Part shown: piece after piece, positions 8,404 to 16,409 of the stretch
How positions within the stretch are numbered: the first letter of the stretch is position 1
Layout: each line of letters opens with the position of its first letter
Assembly (NCBI RefSeq): GCF_903166585.1
Contig: NZ_CAESCM010000009.1
Coordinates: forward strand, 124,001-188,000
DNA length: 64,000 bases
Reading direction: 5' to 3'
From: Pedobacter ghigonis
GTDB taxonomy: Bacteria; Bacteroidota; Bacteroidia; Sphingobacteriales; Sphingobacteriaceae
Translations under genes and position numbers: made by a program
Notes under the pieces: generated by a model
Databases searched by the model: none
The model's input: only the letters and a program-made list of their open reading frames with translations
What the model was told of the DNA's origin: nothing

Positions 8404-8964
8404 ATGGCTAAAGCATCAGAAATTAAAACAGGTAACATTCTTCGCGTAAACAACGAACTGGTTACTGTTGACGAATGGAATCACCGCACACCAGGTAAAG
8501 GTGGTGCATTTTACACCGGTAAATTCCGTAACATTAAAACAGGTAGGATTGTAGAAGCCCGTATGAATACCGACGAGGCTGTAGAAATCTGCCGTGTAGA
8601 AACTAACGACTACCAATACCTTTACGAAGATGGTAACTACCTGGTAGTAATGGACAACAACTCTTACGAGCAGTTTAACGTTGAAAAAACTTTATTCGGT
8701 TCGGCAATTAAATTCTTAAAAGAAGGTATGAACATCATTGTTTCGATGGAAAGCGACGAAGCAATTATGGCACAATTACCAAACTTTGCTGAATTTGAAA
8801 TTACTTATTCGGAGCCTGCAGTTAAAGGCGATACTTCTACAAACGCATTAAAAGCAGCTACGCTTGAAAATGGCGTGGAAGTTAAAGTTCCGATGTTCGT
8901 TAACCAGGGCGATAAAATTAAAATTGATACCCGCACCGGCGACTACGTTGAGCGTGTAAAATAA
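8404..8964 (+). CDS. efp: Elongation factor P paralogue 2 (canonical PGKG loop)
   Basis: 186 aa, collinear with paralogue 1 without gaps and clearly a close relative (shared ICRVETNDYQYLYEDG, AVKGDTST and GDY-ERVK). The loop is RTPGKGGAF with Lys32, matching the canonical KPGKGxAF loop whose lysine is modified in many bacteria. No epmA/epmB/earP-like modification gene is seen nearby. It is followed by a strong terminator at 8982-9019, so it ends the efp unit. The canonical loop makes this copy the likelier housekeeping EF-P. Confidence 0.95.
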   Translation: MAKASEIKTGNILRVNNELVTVDEWNHRTPGKGGAFYTGKFRNIKTGRIVEARMNTDEAVEICRVETNDYQYLYEDGNYLVVMDNNSYEQFNVEKTLFGSAIKFLKEGMNIIVSMESDEAIMAQLPNFAEFEITYSEPAVKGDTSTNALKAATLENGVEVKVPMFVNQGDKIKIDTRTGDYVERVK

Positions 8965-8981
8965 TTTAAACAAAATACCTG

Positions 8982-9019
8982 AAAGCCTCTGAAGTTAAAC
9001 CTTTAGAGGCTTTTTTATT
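8982..9019 (+). terminator. Terminator after the second efp
   Basis: AAGCCTCT (8983-8990) pairs with AGAGGCTT (9005-9012) and is followed by a run of Ts. A clear rho-independent terminator. Confidence 0.85.
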
Positions 9020-9030
9020 TCGGTTCTTTA

Positions 9031-9061
9031 GACCTGCAAGGTTTTAAAAACCTTACAGGTC
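9031..9061. repeat. Palindromic repeat (AAACCTnnnAGGTTT family, nested copy)
   Basis: GACCTG-C-AAGGTTTT is mirrored by AAAACCTT-A-CAGGTC, a 31-bp near-perfect palindrome. It sits immediately before the 5-formyl-THF cyclo-ligase gene, so it may fold in its mRNA leader or act as a second terminator. Confidence 0.6.
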
Positions 9062-9085
9062 TGTAAAATATTTACCTTTACGATT

Positions 9086-9646
9086 ATGCTAAAAGCCGAG
9101 ATCAGAAAACAAGCATTAAAAGATAGGTTACGACTAGACGACGCTACCTATCAGGAGCTCAACCAAGCGCTCTTAAATCAGTTTAAAACGCTCGATTTTA
9201 GCAAAATTAAAAGCATTCATATCTTCCTACCAATTACCGAAAAGAAAGAGCCTGATACTTTTCTGCTGATCAATTGGTTGACTACAAACCATCCTGAAAT
9301 TAAAATTATTGTACCCAAGGCCGATTTCGAAACGGCACTGATGACCCATCACGAATACATTGGCTTAGCGGATTTAAAGAAAAACACCAATCAGATTCTC
9401 GAACCGCAGAACGGGAAACTGCATCAAGGAGAGATTGACCTGGTTATTGTTCCACTTCTGGCATTCGATTTACAAGGCTACCGCGCGGGTTATGGCAAGG
9501 GTTTTTACGATCGCTTTCTGCAAAATATAAATGCTCAGAAAATAGGCTTATCTTTGTACCCTGCAATTGAAAAAATAGATGATGTGAACGAACACGACAT
9601 CCGTTTGGATTTTTGCATAACACCAACAGCAATAATAAAATTTTAA
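9086..9646 (+). CDS. 5-formyltetrahydrofolate cyclo-ligase
   Basis: 186 aa, normal length. It converts 5-formyl-THF to 5,10-methenyl-THF using ATP (cytoplasm, one-carbon pool). Evidence is the N-terminal basic segment MLKAEIRKQALKDR and the family signature GYRAGYGKGFYDRFL (about residues 131-145), which contains the ATP-binding G-x-G-K-G-x-Y-D core. A degenerate -7 box TACCTTTA lies just upstream of the ATG. A 52-aa small ORF follows 6 bp after the stop. Confidence 0.92.
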   Translation: MLKAEIRKQALKDRLRLDDATYQELNQALLNQFKTLDFSKIKSIHIFLPITEKKEPDTFLLINWLTTNHPEIKIIVPKADFETALMTHHEYIGLADLKKNTNQILEPQNGKLHQGEIDLVIVPLLAFDLQGYRAGYGKGFYDRFLQNINAQKIGLSLYPAIEKIDDVNEHDIRLDFCITPTAIIKF

Positions 9647-9652
9647 GTTAAA

Positions 9653-9811
9653 ATGGCACAGGAGATCATTATTAAAACCGAAAAGCAGTACGAAGACAAT
9701 ATGATTGCCGTGTTCGAATTGCAAGAGAAGGAAGAGCTGACTGCCGATGATTTAAAGCAGATTGAACTCATGTTAAAAGCTGGCGAGAAATACGAGGCCG
9801 AACATCTGTAA
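9653..9811 (+). CDS. Small protein of 52 aa, HigA-N-terminus-like
   Basis: ATG at 9653, stop TAA at 9809-9811. Acidic and helical: it begins MAQEIIIKTEKQYEDNMIAV and ends with EAEHL. The opening (basic/hydrophobic strand, then TEKQYE) resembles the N-terminal part of HigA-type antitoxins, which read like IRTEEEYEAAL. There is no helix-turn-helix after it and no toxin gene nearby. The short distance to the cyclo-ligase gene and the regular codon pattern favour a real, cotranslated small gene. Function unknown; it could be an antitoxin remnant or an unrelated small helical protein. Confidence 0.55.
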   Translation: MAQEIIIKTEKQYEDNMIAVFELQEKEELTADDLKQIELMLKAGEKYEAEHL

Positions 9812-9818
9812 CGATATT

Positions 9819-9862
9819 CGTCATGCTGATGCAATAGCTATCGGATTCGTTTCAGCATCTCC
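9819..9862. repeat. Dispersed repeat (CGTCATGCTGA...TCAGCATCT family)
   Basis: CGTCATGCTGATGCAATAGC continues through TATCGGATTCGTTTCAGCATCT. The ends ATGCTGA and TCAGCAT are inverted and the centre holds the palindrome ATAGCTAT. A close copy is at 58294-58337 and a shorter one at 28465-28495. It lies between convergent genes. Confidence 0.65.
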
Positions 9863-9889
9863 TCACCAGAAAGTGAAGCAACATTAAAC

Positions 9890-10867
9890 TTACTTTTGCG
9901 CTTTCACAAAGTCGCTCACTAAATAAGCAATCAATTTTGCGGTTAACCTGCTTACGCGCCCATCCAGCATACGCGTTGCGCCCTCACAGATGTGGAGATA
10001 AGCAAACTGCCTGTTACTGCTCAAAATCAGTTTCCTAATTTCGTTTGCGGCAAAACCAGATGGTGTTTCGGCGCTTGACAGCACATGCTGAATACAATCT
10101 ACATCTATCTCCAACCCTAATGCACCTTCAGTCTTGCTTAAAAAAACATTAAAATCTACCTCTCCGGTTAAAATATCTTCAAAAAATACCGCATCAAGCT
10201 TCGGATTGGTTTCAATCTGGTTTAAAATAGCCTCATTATTGTAATTTTGATGCAAACCATACATTAAATAGTGATTGAGGTAATTTTCTTTTAGAGCATA
10301 AGAAAATCCGTTTCCGCTATGCCTGCCCTCCAACGCTCTCAAATCGGCATGGGCATCAATATTCACCACATTAATTGGTGCATTTTTGGCCGATGCAGTG
10401 CCTTTAATCAAAGGAAAAGCATTGTTGTGCCCTCCACCAATAACAACCGGGATTTTCCCTGCAGCAACAATTTTTTCAATAAGCGGATAAACCAGGTTAT
10501 CGATTTCTTCGACCTTTTTCCTCAGTCCAGCAACCGACGAATCTGTTGGTTCCTCAATTTCAAAATGACCAAGGACTAAAATTTCATCCCCCTTTAAAAA
10601 CCGGTTGCTTTGAATATTCAAAAAGGTAACCAAACTTGTACGCCAGGCAGATGCCGCACCTGCAATGCCAAAATTAGCCCGTACACCAATATCCTCAGGA
10701 ATGCCTAAAAGCACAAACTTAGCTTCGCTACCGGCTAAAACAGCCGTCGAAACAAAATCATCACCGGAAGGATATGACACCACCTTTTCACCGAGTTTGG
10801 TTTCACCATCACGGTTAATAACCAGTTGGTCGATATCCTGCTGCCTATATATTTTAAAGCTATCCAT
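9890..10867 (-). CDS. hutG: Formimidoylglutamase (ureohydrolase family)
   Basis: 325 aa. The manganese site of the arginase/agmatinase fold is visible: His147 in GGGHNNAF, Asp171-x-His173-x-Asp175 in NIDAHADLR, and Asp255-x-Asp257 in LEIDVDCIQ. By family this could be any ureohydrolase. The assignment to formimidoylglutamase (formiminoglutamate to glutamate plus formamide) rests on its 8-bp overlap with hutI, the previous step of histidine degradation. hutH and hutU are not in this window. Confidence 0.82.
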   Translation of the reverse strand: MDSFKIYRQQDIDQLVINRDGETKLGEKVVSYPSGDDFVSTAVLAGSEAKFVLLGIPEDIGVRANFGIAGAASAWRTSLVTFLNIQSNRFLKGDEILVLGHFEIEEPTDSSVAGLRKKVEEIDNLVYPLIEKIVAAGKIPVVIGGGHNNAFPLIKGTASAKNAPINVVNIDAHADLRALEGRHSGNGFSYALKENYLNHYLMYGLHQNYNNEAILNQIETNPKLDAVFFEDILTGEVDFNVFLSKTEGALGLEIDVDCIQHVLSSAETPSGFAANEIRKLILSSNRQFAYLHICEGATRMLDGRVSRLTAKLIAYLVSDFVKAQK

Positions 10868-12098
10868 TATAAATTTCTCCGTTTAAAATAACCCGGTCTA
10901 CTAATGTTTCGCCAAAACTATAAGGCAAATAGGCGATTGATGGCATTGGCTTGGTGATAAACAAATTGGCCTTTTTACCAATGGCGATGCTCCCATAATT
11001 TTCGCTTATTTCCATTGCGGCCGCACCATTTAAAGTAGCTGCATTAATGGCCTGCTCGGGAAACATCTTGAGCTTAATACAAGCTAAGGCAACTACAAAA
11101 TTCATATTTCCGGATGGTGTAGAACCCGGATTGTAATCAGTTGCCAATGTTACCGGTAAATTGGCCTTGATAAAGCTTTTGGCATCAGCAAACGGAATAC
11201 CTAAATAAAACGAGCAGGAAGGCAATAATGTTGCCATGGTATTGGCATTTTGTAAAGCCGCAATGGTCGCTTCGTCGCTTTCTTCTAAATGGTCGACAGA
11301 AACAGCATGGTTTAATACCGCCACTTCAACCGCCCCCGAAACAGATAGCTGATTGGCGTGAACTTTTGGCTTTAAGCCGTACACAGCCCCCGCTTTTAAA
11401 ATCCAGTCGGTTTCGGCTACGGAGAAAAATCCTTTTTCGCAAAAAACATCAATATAATCAGCCAGCTTTTCTTCTGCTATAACGGGCAACATTTCGTTGA
11501 TGATGAGATTAATATAACCTTCATGATCATCCTTATATAAAGCCGGGAAAGCGTGTGCAGCCAGAAATGTAGCCTTTATCGGAACCGGAAAACTCGCTTT
11601 CAGGCGCTTGATAACACGGAGCATTTTAATTTCACTTTCAACCGTTAAGCCATAGCCACTTTTAATCTCTACTGCTCCTGTTCCCTGAAGGATCATTTGC
11701 TTAAGCCTTACCGAAGCGCTTTCAAACAGCTCATCTTCAGTAGCCTTTTGCAGCTTATTGGCCGAATTTAAAATTCCGCCACCGGCCGCAGCAATTTCTT
11801 CGTAGGTTTTGCCTTGTATTTTCATGGCAAATTCTTCCTCGCGCGTAGCTGCAAAAACAATATGGGTGTGACTATCGCACCAGGAAGGAAAAACATACCT
11901 GCCGCTGGCGTTGTAAGCCGGAAGATGGGAAATGGAGGATGGAATAGCGGCCATTTCACCAAAATCTTTAATCAAACCGTTTTCAATTAAGAGCCAGGCA
12001 TTCTCCAGCACATGTAAATCGTTCAGTTCGCTGCCGCGAAGCATCAGTTTGCTTTTTGGATGTAAGCCAACAAGGCCTTTTATATTGGTGATTAGCAT
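10860..12098 (-). CDS. hutI: Imidazolonepropionase
   Basis: 412 aa from the ATG at 12098. An upstream in-frame Met at 12221 would add 41 residues that do not fit the family, so the shorter start is preferred. It belongs to the amidohydrolase superfamily and opens 4-imidazolone-5-propanoate to formiminoglutamate. Metal ligands are seen in WCDSHTHIVFAAT (His-x-His), FLAAHAFP and TDYNPGSTP. The N-terminal beta domain (MLITNIKGLVGL) and C-terminal sandwich (GKKANLFITK) frame the TIM barrel. It overlaps hutG by 8 bp and is clearly operonic with it. Confidence 0.93.
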   Translation of the reverse strand: MLITNIKGLVGLHPKSKLMLRGSELNDLHVLENAWLLIENGLIKDFGEMAAIPSSISHLPAYNASGRYVFPSWCDSHTHIVFAATREEEFAMKIQGKTYEEIAAAGGGILNSANKLQKATEDELFESASVRLKQMILQGTGAVEIKSGYGLTVESEIKMLRVIKRLKASFPVPIKATFLAAHAFPALYKDDHEGYINLIINEMLPVIAEEKLADYIDVFCEKGFFSVAETDWILKAGAVYGLKPKVHANQLSVSGAVEVAVLNHAVSVDHLEESDEATIAALQNANTMATLLPSCSFYLGIPFADAKSFIKANLPVTLATDYNPGSTPSGNMNFVVALACIKLKMFPEQAINAATLNGAAAMEISENYGSIAIGKKANLFITKPMPSIAYLPYSFGETLVDRVILNGEIYNG

Positions 12099-12107
12099 TT
12101 GCCAGAT

Positions 12108-12190
12108 GGTTAATTGTTGAAACTGTATAAATTGGTTAATTAAGTGTTGTTTACAGTTAACCGGCTCAAACAATTGACCAGTTAACCAAA
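12108..12190. repeat. AT-rich simple repeat tract with GTTAAC palindromes
   Basis: Repeating units such as GGTTAATT, CAGTTAACCGG and CCAGTTAACC lie between hutI and the exonuclease gene. Similar words recur at 52840-53020. Confidence 0.4.
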
Positions 12191-12193
12191 TAC

Positions 12194-12961
12194 TTAATCT
12201 AGCTCTAAAAGCACAGGGCAATGATCGGAATGTACGGCATCCGGTAAAATCCTCACGTTCTTTAACCTGTTTTCCATTGGCCGGGTAGCTAAATGGTAAT
12301 CGATACGCCAGCCCAGGTTCTTACCCCTCGAGCCTGCCCTGTAACTCCACCAGGTATAATGATGCGGATCTTTGTTAAAGTGACGGAAAGTATCGATAAA
12401 GCCATTGTCTAAAAATAACTGCATCCACTCGCGTTCCTCAGGCAAAAATCCTGATGAATTGGCATTTGATTTTGGATTATGGATATCAATCGCGGTATGG
12501 CAGATGTTATAATCGCCACTTACAATTAAATTCGGGATCTGATTGCGAAGTTTTCCGATATAGACATCAAAAAAGCGCATAAATTCATACTTTTTAACCT
12601 GCCTTTCATCACCGCTTGATCCGGAAGGCATATAAAGGCTCATTAAAGAGAAACCGTCAAAATCGGCCCTTAAAATGCGGCCTTCCCGATCTATCCATTC
12701 TTCTCCACAGCCATACTCCACATGGTTAGGCTTAATTTTCGACAAAATCGCCACGCCACTGTATCCCTTTTTTTCGGCGGGGAACCAGTAATGATGGTAG
12801 CCCAGCTGCTCAACAAGCGCAATAATTTCGGGTATCTGTGATGGTAAAGCTTTTACTTCCTGCAAGCAGACCATATCGGCATTGGTAGCCTGTAACCAGC
12901 CAAAAAAGTTTTTGGTACTGGCAGCCCTAATCCCATTTACGTTATAGGAGATGATTTTCAT
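12194..12961 (-). CDS. xth: Exodeoxyribonuclease III
   Basis: 255 aa. An AP endonuclease / 3'-5' exonuclease of base-excision repair. Endonuclease/exonuclease/phosphatase fold with MKIISYNVNGIRAA at the start, the metal-binding Glu in CLQEVKA, the catalytic VSGDYNICH stretch and the C-terminal SDHCPVLLEL motif. Length is typical. The 95-bp gap to hutI is a repeat tract, so co-transcription with hut genes is uncertain. Confidence 0.95.
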   Translation of the reverse strand: MKIISYNVNGIRAASTKNFFGWLQATNADMVCLQEVKALPSQIPEIIALVEQLGYHHYWFPAEKKGYSGVAILSKIKPNHVEYGCGEEWIDREGRILRADFDGFSLMSLYMPSGSSGDERQVKKYEFMRFFDVYIGKLRNQIPNLIVSGDYNICHTAIDIHNPKSNANSSGFLPEEREWMQLFLDNGFIDTFRHFNKDPHHYTWWSYRAGSRGKNLGWRIDYHLATRPMENRLKNVRILPDAVHSDHCPVLLELD

Positions 12962-13205
12962 CTTTAAGTTTCAATTGTTGTGGGCGGTAAATTTAGAAAT
13001 TAATTGAATAAATGCCGGGTAATTGGATTCAATTAATGACAGGTAAGTAGAAATTTCGTTCGTGCAGCCGCCTATTCTGACCATACCGCAGCGAGACATA
13101 TAATCAGATTCAAGCCCCCTGTTCTGCCCTATCCAAATAATGACCACTTAGGGCTAATAACAAGCGGCAAAACCACCTTGCAGACAAATACTTGCTTTAA
13201 TCGCC

Positions 13206-13928
13206 TTACATGATGAGCTTATCTTTCAAAGAAGCCTGCAACAACTGTTTCTCAATTTTTTTCGCTTCTCTTTTCTTCAAAACGGTAATTTCCATTTTCA
13301 CATCCTGTTTTGGGCGGTTATTTTTATCTGTGGGCAGTACTGCGATTTTATCAACCATTTCCAATCCGGAAATAATTTCACCATAAACGGTATAGTTGCG
13401 ATCAAGATGGGGTGTACCGCCAATGGTTTTATACACCTGTCTTTGCCACTCAGGTAGTTTAAACTTCAGGCGTTTTTGCTCTACATTATTCAATTGCTCA
13501 TCGGTAAAAACTTTTCCCTGTACCAGATAAAACTGACTTCCACTCGATGCTTTTCGCGGATTAACGTCATCTCCTTCCCTGGCCGCAGCCAAAACTCCCT
13601 TTTTATGGAACAAACTATCGTTAAACTCGGCCGGGATAGTATATTTTGGTCCGCCCTCTCCCAATAAAGAATCTGGTTTGGCATTTCTAGAATCGGGGTC
13701 GCCGCCCTGAATCATAAAATCTTTAATCACCCTGTGGAAGAGCACACCATCATAGTAGCCTTCTTTTACCAATTTAAGAAAATTATCGCGATGCAAAGGT
13801 GTTTGATTGTATAGCTTCACAATGCATTCGCCATATTCGGTTTTAATGCGCACATATTGATTTTTAGGTTTCGCAGCAAAAGCGGTAAGCATCGAAAAAG
13901 TGCAGAGGAATAGTAAAATTTTCTTCAT
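13206..13928 (-). CDS. Secreted cyclophilin-type peptidyl-prolyl isomerase
   Basis: 240 aa with a signal peptide (MKKILLFLCTFSMLTAFA, cut before AKPKN), so periplasmic. The cyclophilin active site is clear: FHRVIKDFMIQGGDP (about residues 64-78) and GSQFYLVQGKVF. An insertion rich in basic and aromatic residues (about 155-180) lies before the GEIISGLEMVDKI strand, and the C-terminal tail is highly charged. It probably assists folding of exported proteins. It is monocistronic by spacing and divergent from the metal module. Confidence 0.92.
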   Translation of the reverse strand: MKKILLFLCTFSMLTAFAAKPKNQYVRIKTEYGECIVKLYNQTPLHRDNFLKLVKEGYYDGVLFHRVIKDFMIQGGDPDSRNAKPDSLLGEGGPKYTIPAEFNDSLFHKKGVLAAAREGDDVNPRKASSGSQFYLVQGKVFTDEQLNNVEQKRLKFKLPEWQRQVYKTIGGTPHLDRNYTVYGEIISGLEMVDKIAVLPTDKNNRPKQDVKMEITVLKKREAKKIEKQLLQASLKDKLIM

Positions 13929-14009
13929 TAAAAAGGTGTTTGAGGCTAAATTAAGCTAAAAAATGAAATTCAATAAATAAATGCCCTTATAAATCGATAT
14001 TTTTTGCTT

Positions 14010-14017
14010 TACCTTTG
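14010..14017 (+). promoter_or_regulatory. -7 box before the HYC_CC_PP gene
   Basis: TACCTTTG ends six bases before the ATG at 14023, so the message would be leaderless or nearly so. I see no clear TTG at -33. Confidence 0.45.
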
Positions 14018-14022
14018 TAATT

Positions 14023-14424
14023 ATGAAGCTCAAACAAAAAATAGCACTTTCTTTGGCTGTATTCTATGCAGTTAGTGTGATGGGTTTGGCTTTAAGTTTA
14101 CACTTTTGCGGTGGTAAGCTGGCAAACGTAAAAATCTTCAGCAATGAAGTTTCCTGCAAATTCTGCAAAGAAATTCCTGCAGAGAAGAAAGATGACGGCT
14201 GCTGCAAAAACACCCAGGTAACCGTAAAAGTTAAGGATAGTCACCAAGCAGAGGCACAAATACAAATGCCAAAGCTTTTTTCTATCCAGCTGTTTATTCA
14301 CCCGCCGGTACTGGAGTTTATTTCGAACATCAGTCCCGATTTTTTCAGTAAAATCTCAAACAAGGCTCCTCCGCTTTCTGCGCGGGTTGCCCTGCATGTT
14401 TTCAATTGTATTTTCAGGAATTAG
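14023..14424 (+). CDS. HYC_CC_PP family protein (metal-related, exported)
   Basis: 133 aa. A hydrophobic N-terminus (residues about 8-27) is an export signal or membrane anchor. Characteristic motifs appear in order: LHFCGG near residue 27, CKFCKE near 46, the pair CC in DDGCCKN and PPLSARVALH near the C-terminus. These give the family its name. Six cysteines and several His in a small exported protein fit metal binding. The family typically sits beside copper or heavy-metal genes, as here. Exact role unknown. Confidence 0.75.
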   Translation: MKLKQKIALSLAVFYAVSVMGLALSLHFCGGKLANVKIFSNEVSCKFCKEIPAEKKDDGCCKNTQVTVKVKDSHQAEAQIQMPKLFSIQLFIHPPVLEFISNISPDFFSKISNKAPPLSARVALHVFNCIFRN

Positions 14425-14436
14425 GATTTTATCCCT

Positions 14437-14479
14437 TCCGTCATTTCAATCTGATAGCTATCGGATGAACTGACGGGAA
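14437..14479. repeat. Intergenic inverted repeat with GATAGCTATCGG core
   Basis: CCGTCATTTCA...TGAACTGACGG forms an imperfect hairpin around CTGATAGCTATCGGA. The core matches the copies at 9819 and 58294. A second hairpin CCGTC-GGATA-GACGG follows at about 14504-14518, and either could end the HYC_CC_PP message. Confidence 0.5.
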
Positions 14480-14545
14480 TTAGAAATCTGATTAAAAAAA
14501 ACTCCGTCGGATAGACGGATTGTTTAATTCCAATTCAAAAAAATC

Positions 14546-15082
14546 ATGAAAACGATAAAATTATTCAGCATTATTATGCTTTTCTTCGCCGTTAATGCTT
14601 CGGCGCAACAAATATCAACTGCCGATTTACAGGTTACCGGATTAACCTGCTCGATGTGCTCTAACGCTACACAGAAATCTTTGGAAACATTAGGTTTCAT
14701 CAACTCGGTAAAACCAGATTTAAACAAAAATATCTTCGTGCTTACCTTTAAAAAAGGTGCCGACATTAACCTCGACCTGGTACGTAAAAAAGTTCAGGAT
14801 GCCGGTTTCTCAGTTGGTGGTTTAACTGCTGATTTCACTTTCGACCAGGTTAAGGTTGACGATAAAGGTCAGGCCATTGTGAATGGAAACGTTTACCGTT
14901 TTGTAAACGCCAAAAACAAAACCCTTAACGGTACCGTAAAAGCATCGGTTATTGATAAAAATTTCATTTCGGGTGCAGCATTCAAAAAGCAGGCTACTTC
15001 GGTTAATTCTGATGCCTATGCAAGCGGTACGGGCGTAGTTAACGGCAAAAAAACCAGGGTTTACCATTTAGTGCTTTCTTAA
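14546..15082 (+). CDS. Periplasmic heavy-metal-associated (HMA) domain protein
   Basis: 178 aa. Signal peptide about 1-20 (ends NASAQ). Residues about 22-90 are an HMA fold with metal motif GLTCSMCSNA (CxxC), as in copper chaperones and P-type ATPase N-termini. The remaining ~90 residues form a separate domain I do not recognise. First gene of a tight run with gaps of 3, 7 and -1 bp through the AraC regulator at 16969, so it is probably one operon. Likely role: binding or passing Cu(I) in the periplasm. Confidence 0.82.
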   Translation: MKTIKLFSIIMLFFAVNASAQQISTADLQVTGLTCSMCSNATQKSLETLGFINSVKPDLNKNIFVLTFKKGADINLDLVRKKVQDAGFSVGGLTADFTFDQVKVDDKGQAIVNGNVYRFVNAKNKTLNGTVKASVIDKNFISGAAFKKQATSVNSDAYASGTGVVNGKKTRVYHLVLS

Positions 15083-15085
15083 GCC

Positions 15086-15898
15086 ATGAAAAGGATATTA
15101 ATTTTAGCACTGGTAGTGGCCGGTGCTTTTAATCATGCTTTTGGTCAGGAACTATACGTTTTTACCGAGCCGGCAAGTAATATGCCTACAAAATCGATTG
15201 GGGTACGCATTACCAACGAGGGCATATTCAACAATCCCGGTTTTGTGAGCCGTACCATCCCAGAGGTGATGATCGGATTCAATAAAAACCTGATGGCCCA
15301 TGCACAGGCTTTTCTTTCGGATATGGACGGCAAATACCGTTTGGAAGGCGGAAGCTTATATGCAAAATACCGCTTTCTATCGATAGACGAAACGCATAGT
15401 CACCTCAGGGCAGCAGCTTTTGGCCGGATAAGCACCAGCAGGCGGCCAACCTTTACCCGTGATATCAATTTAGAAGGCGACAACAGTGGTGTTCAGGGTG
15501 GTTTAATTTTTACGCAGCTTTTGCATAAACTGGCCTTATCGGCAACATTGGGTTATGCGCATGCCTTCGAAAATAATGACAGGCAAATTGCGGGCATGCC
15601 ACGACCAAATAACATGTTTTCTTACAGTTTATCATCGGGTTACCTGGTTTTACCATTTGTATATAAAAACTATAAAGAGCCGAACTTTAATGTTTATTTT
15701 GAAATGCTGGGTAAAACCGACCCCGGTACAGGCCAATCTTACCTGGATTTAGCGCCCGCGCTCCAGGTTATTTTGAACAGCACCACACGGATTGATTTGG
15801 GTTATCGTTTTCAGGCAGCTGGAAATATGACTAACCGTTACACCAAAAACATGTACCTGCTAAGGGCAGAATTTAATTTTTTTAACGTATTAAAATAA
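15086..15898 (+). CDS. Predicted outer-membrane beta-barrel protein of the metal operon
   Basis: 270 aa. Signal peptide MKRILILALVVAGAFNHAFG, then alternating amphipathic strands (VMIGFNKNLMAHAQAFLS, SLYAKYRFLS, LRAAAFGRIS) and a C-terminal strand ending in an aromatic-rich segment (LLRAEFNFFNVLK). This is the look of a small outer-membrane barrel. I know no enzyme signature in it. It sits 3 bp after the HMA gene and 7 bp before DUF3347, so it is probably part of the metal-handling system, perhaps as a channel or surface protein. Confidence 0.65.
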   Translation: MKRILILALVVAGAFNHAFGQELYVFTEPASNMPTKSIGVRITNEGIFNNPGFVSRTIPEVMIGFNKNLMAHAQAFLSDMDGKYRLEGGSLYAKYRFLSIDETHSHLRAAAFGRISTSRRPTFTRDINLEGDNSGVQGGLIFTQLLHKLALSATLGYAHAFENNDRQIAGMPRPNNMFSYSLSSGYLVLPFVYKNYKEPNFNVYFEMLGKTDPGTGQSYLDLAPALQVILNSTTRIDLGYRFQAAGNMTNRYTKNMYLLRAEFNFFNVLK

Positions 15899-15905
15899 AG
15901 ATCTC

Positions 15906-16409
15906 ATGAAAAAAATAATGATCATGGTGGCAATAATTGCCATCGCAACTACAAAACTAACTTTCGCACAAAGTAAAACAGATGCAGCTTTTAATCAGCT
16001 TTTAACTGCTTATTACGACGTTAAAAATGCTTTGGCCACCGACAAAAAAGACCTTGCCGCTGAAAAGGCCAAGGCTTTATCGGCTAAAGTTGATGCTATT
16101 CCGCACAAGGACTTGCCTGCAACGCAGCACATGCCCTGGATGGAGCAGGCGAAGATAATCAAAGCCAAAGCTGCTGAGCTTGCTGCCGGAAAAGATATTA
16201 AAGCGCAACGTAAATCGTTCGAAGGCATTTCTTACGCGATGATTAAAACAGTTAAAAGCATTAAATTCAATAATGCTACGGTTTATGTACAGCATTGCCC
16301 AATGGCTAAGGCCAGCTGGTTAAACGAAAAAGAAAACATCGAAAACCCTTACTATGGCAGCATGATGTTTGATTGTGGTGATGTTTCAGAAACCATTAAA
16401 TCGAAATAA
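15906..16409 (+). CDS. DUF3347 domain protein, periplasmic
   Basis: 167 aa with signal peptide (about 1-21, ends LTFAQ). Residues about 25-165 match the DUF3347 pattern: helical YYDVKNALATDKKDLA and the hallmark VYVQHCPMAKASWLN followed by NPYYGSMMFDCGDV. The HCPMA motif and distal Cys are the likely metal ligands. The domain also occurs at the C-terminus of CusB-like efflux adaptors. Its stop codon overlaps the start of the AraC gene by 1 nt. Confidence 0.8.
   Translation: MKKIMIMVAIIAIATTKLTFAQSKTDAAFNQLLTAYYDVKNALATDKKDLAAEKAKALSAKVDAIPHKDLPATQHMPWMEQAKIIKAKAAELAAGKDIKAQRKSFEGISYAMIKTVKSIKFNNATVYVQHCPMAKASWLNEKENIENPYYGSMMFDCGDVSETIKSK

Noticed and set aside
9890..12098. hutG-hutI as a complete histidine-utilisation operon
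   Set aside because: Only two of the enzymes are present here; hutH and hutU are not in the window, so the pathway cannot be called complete from this sequence.
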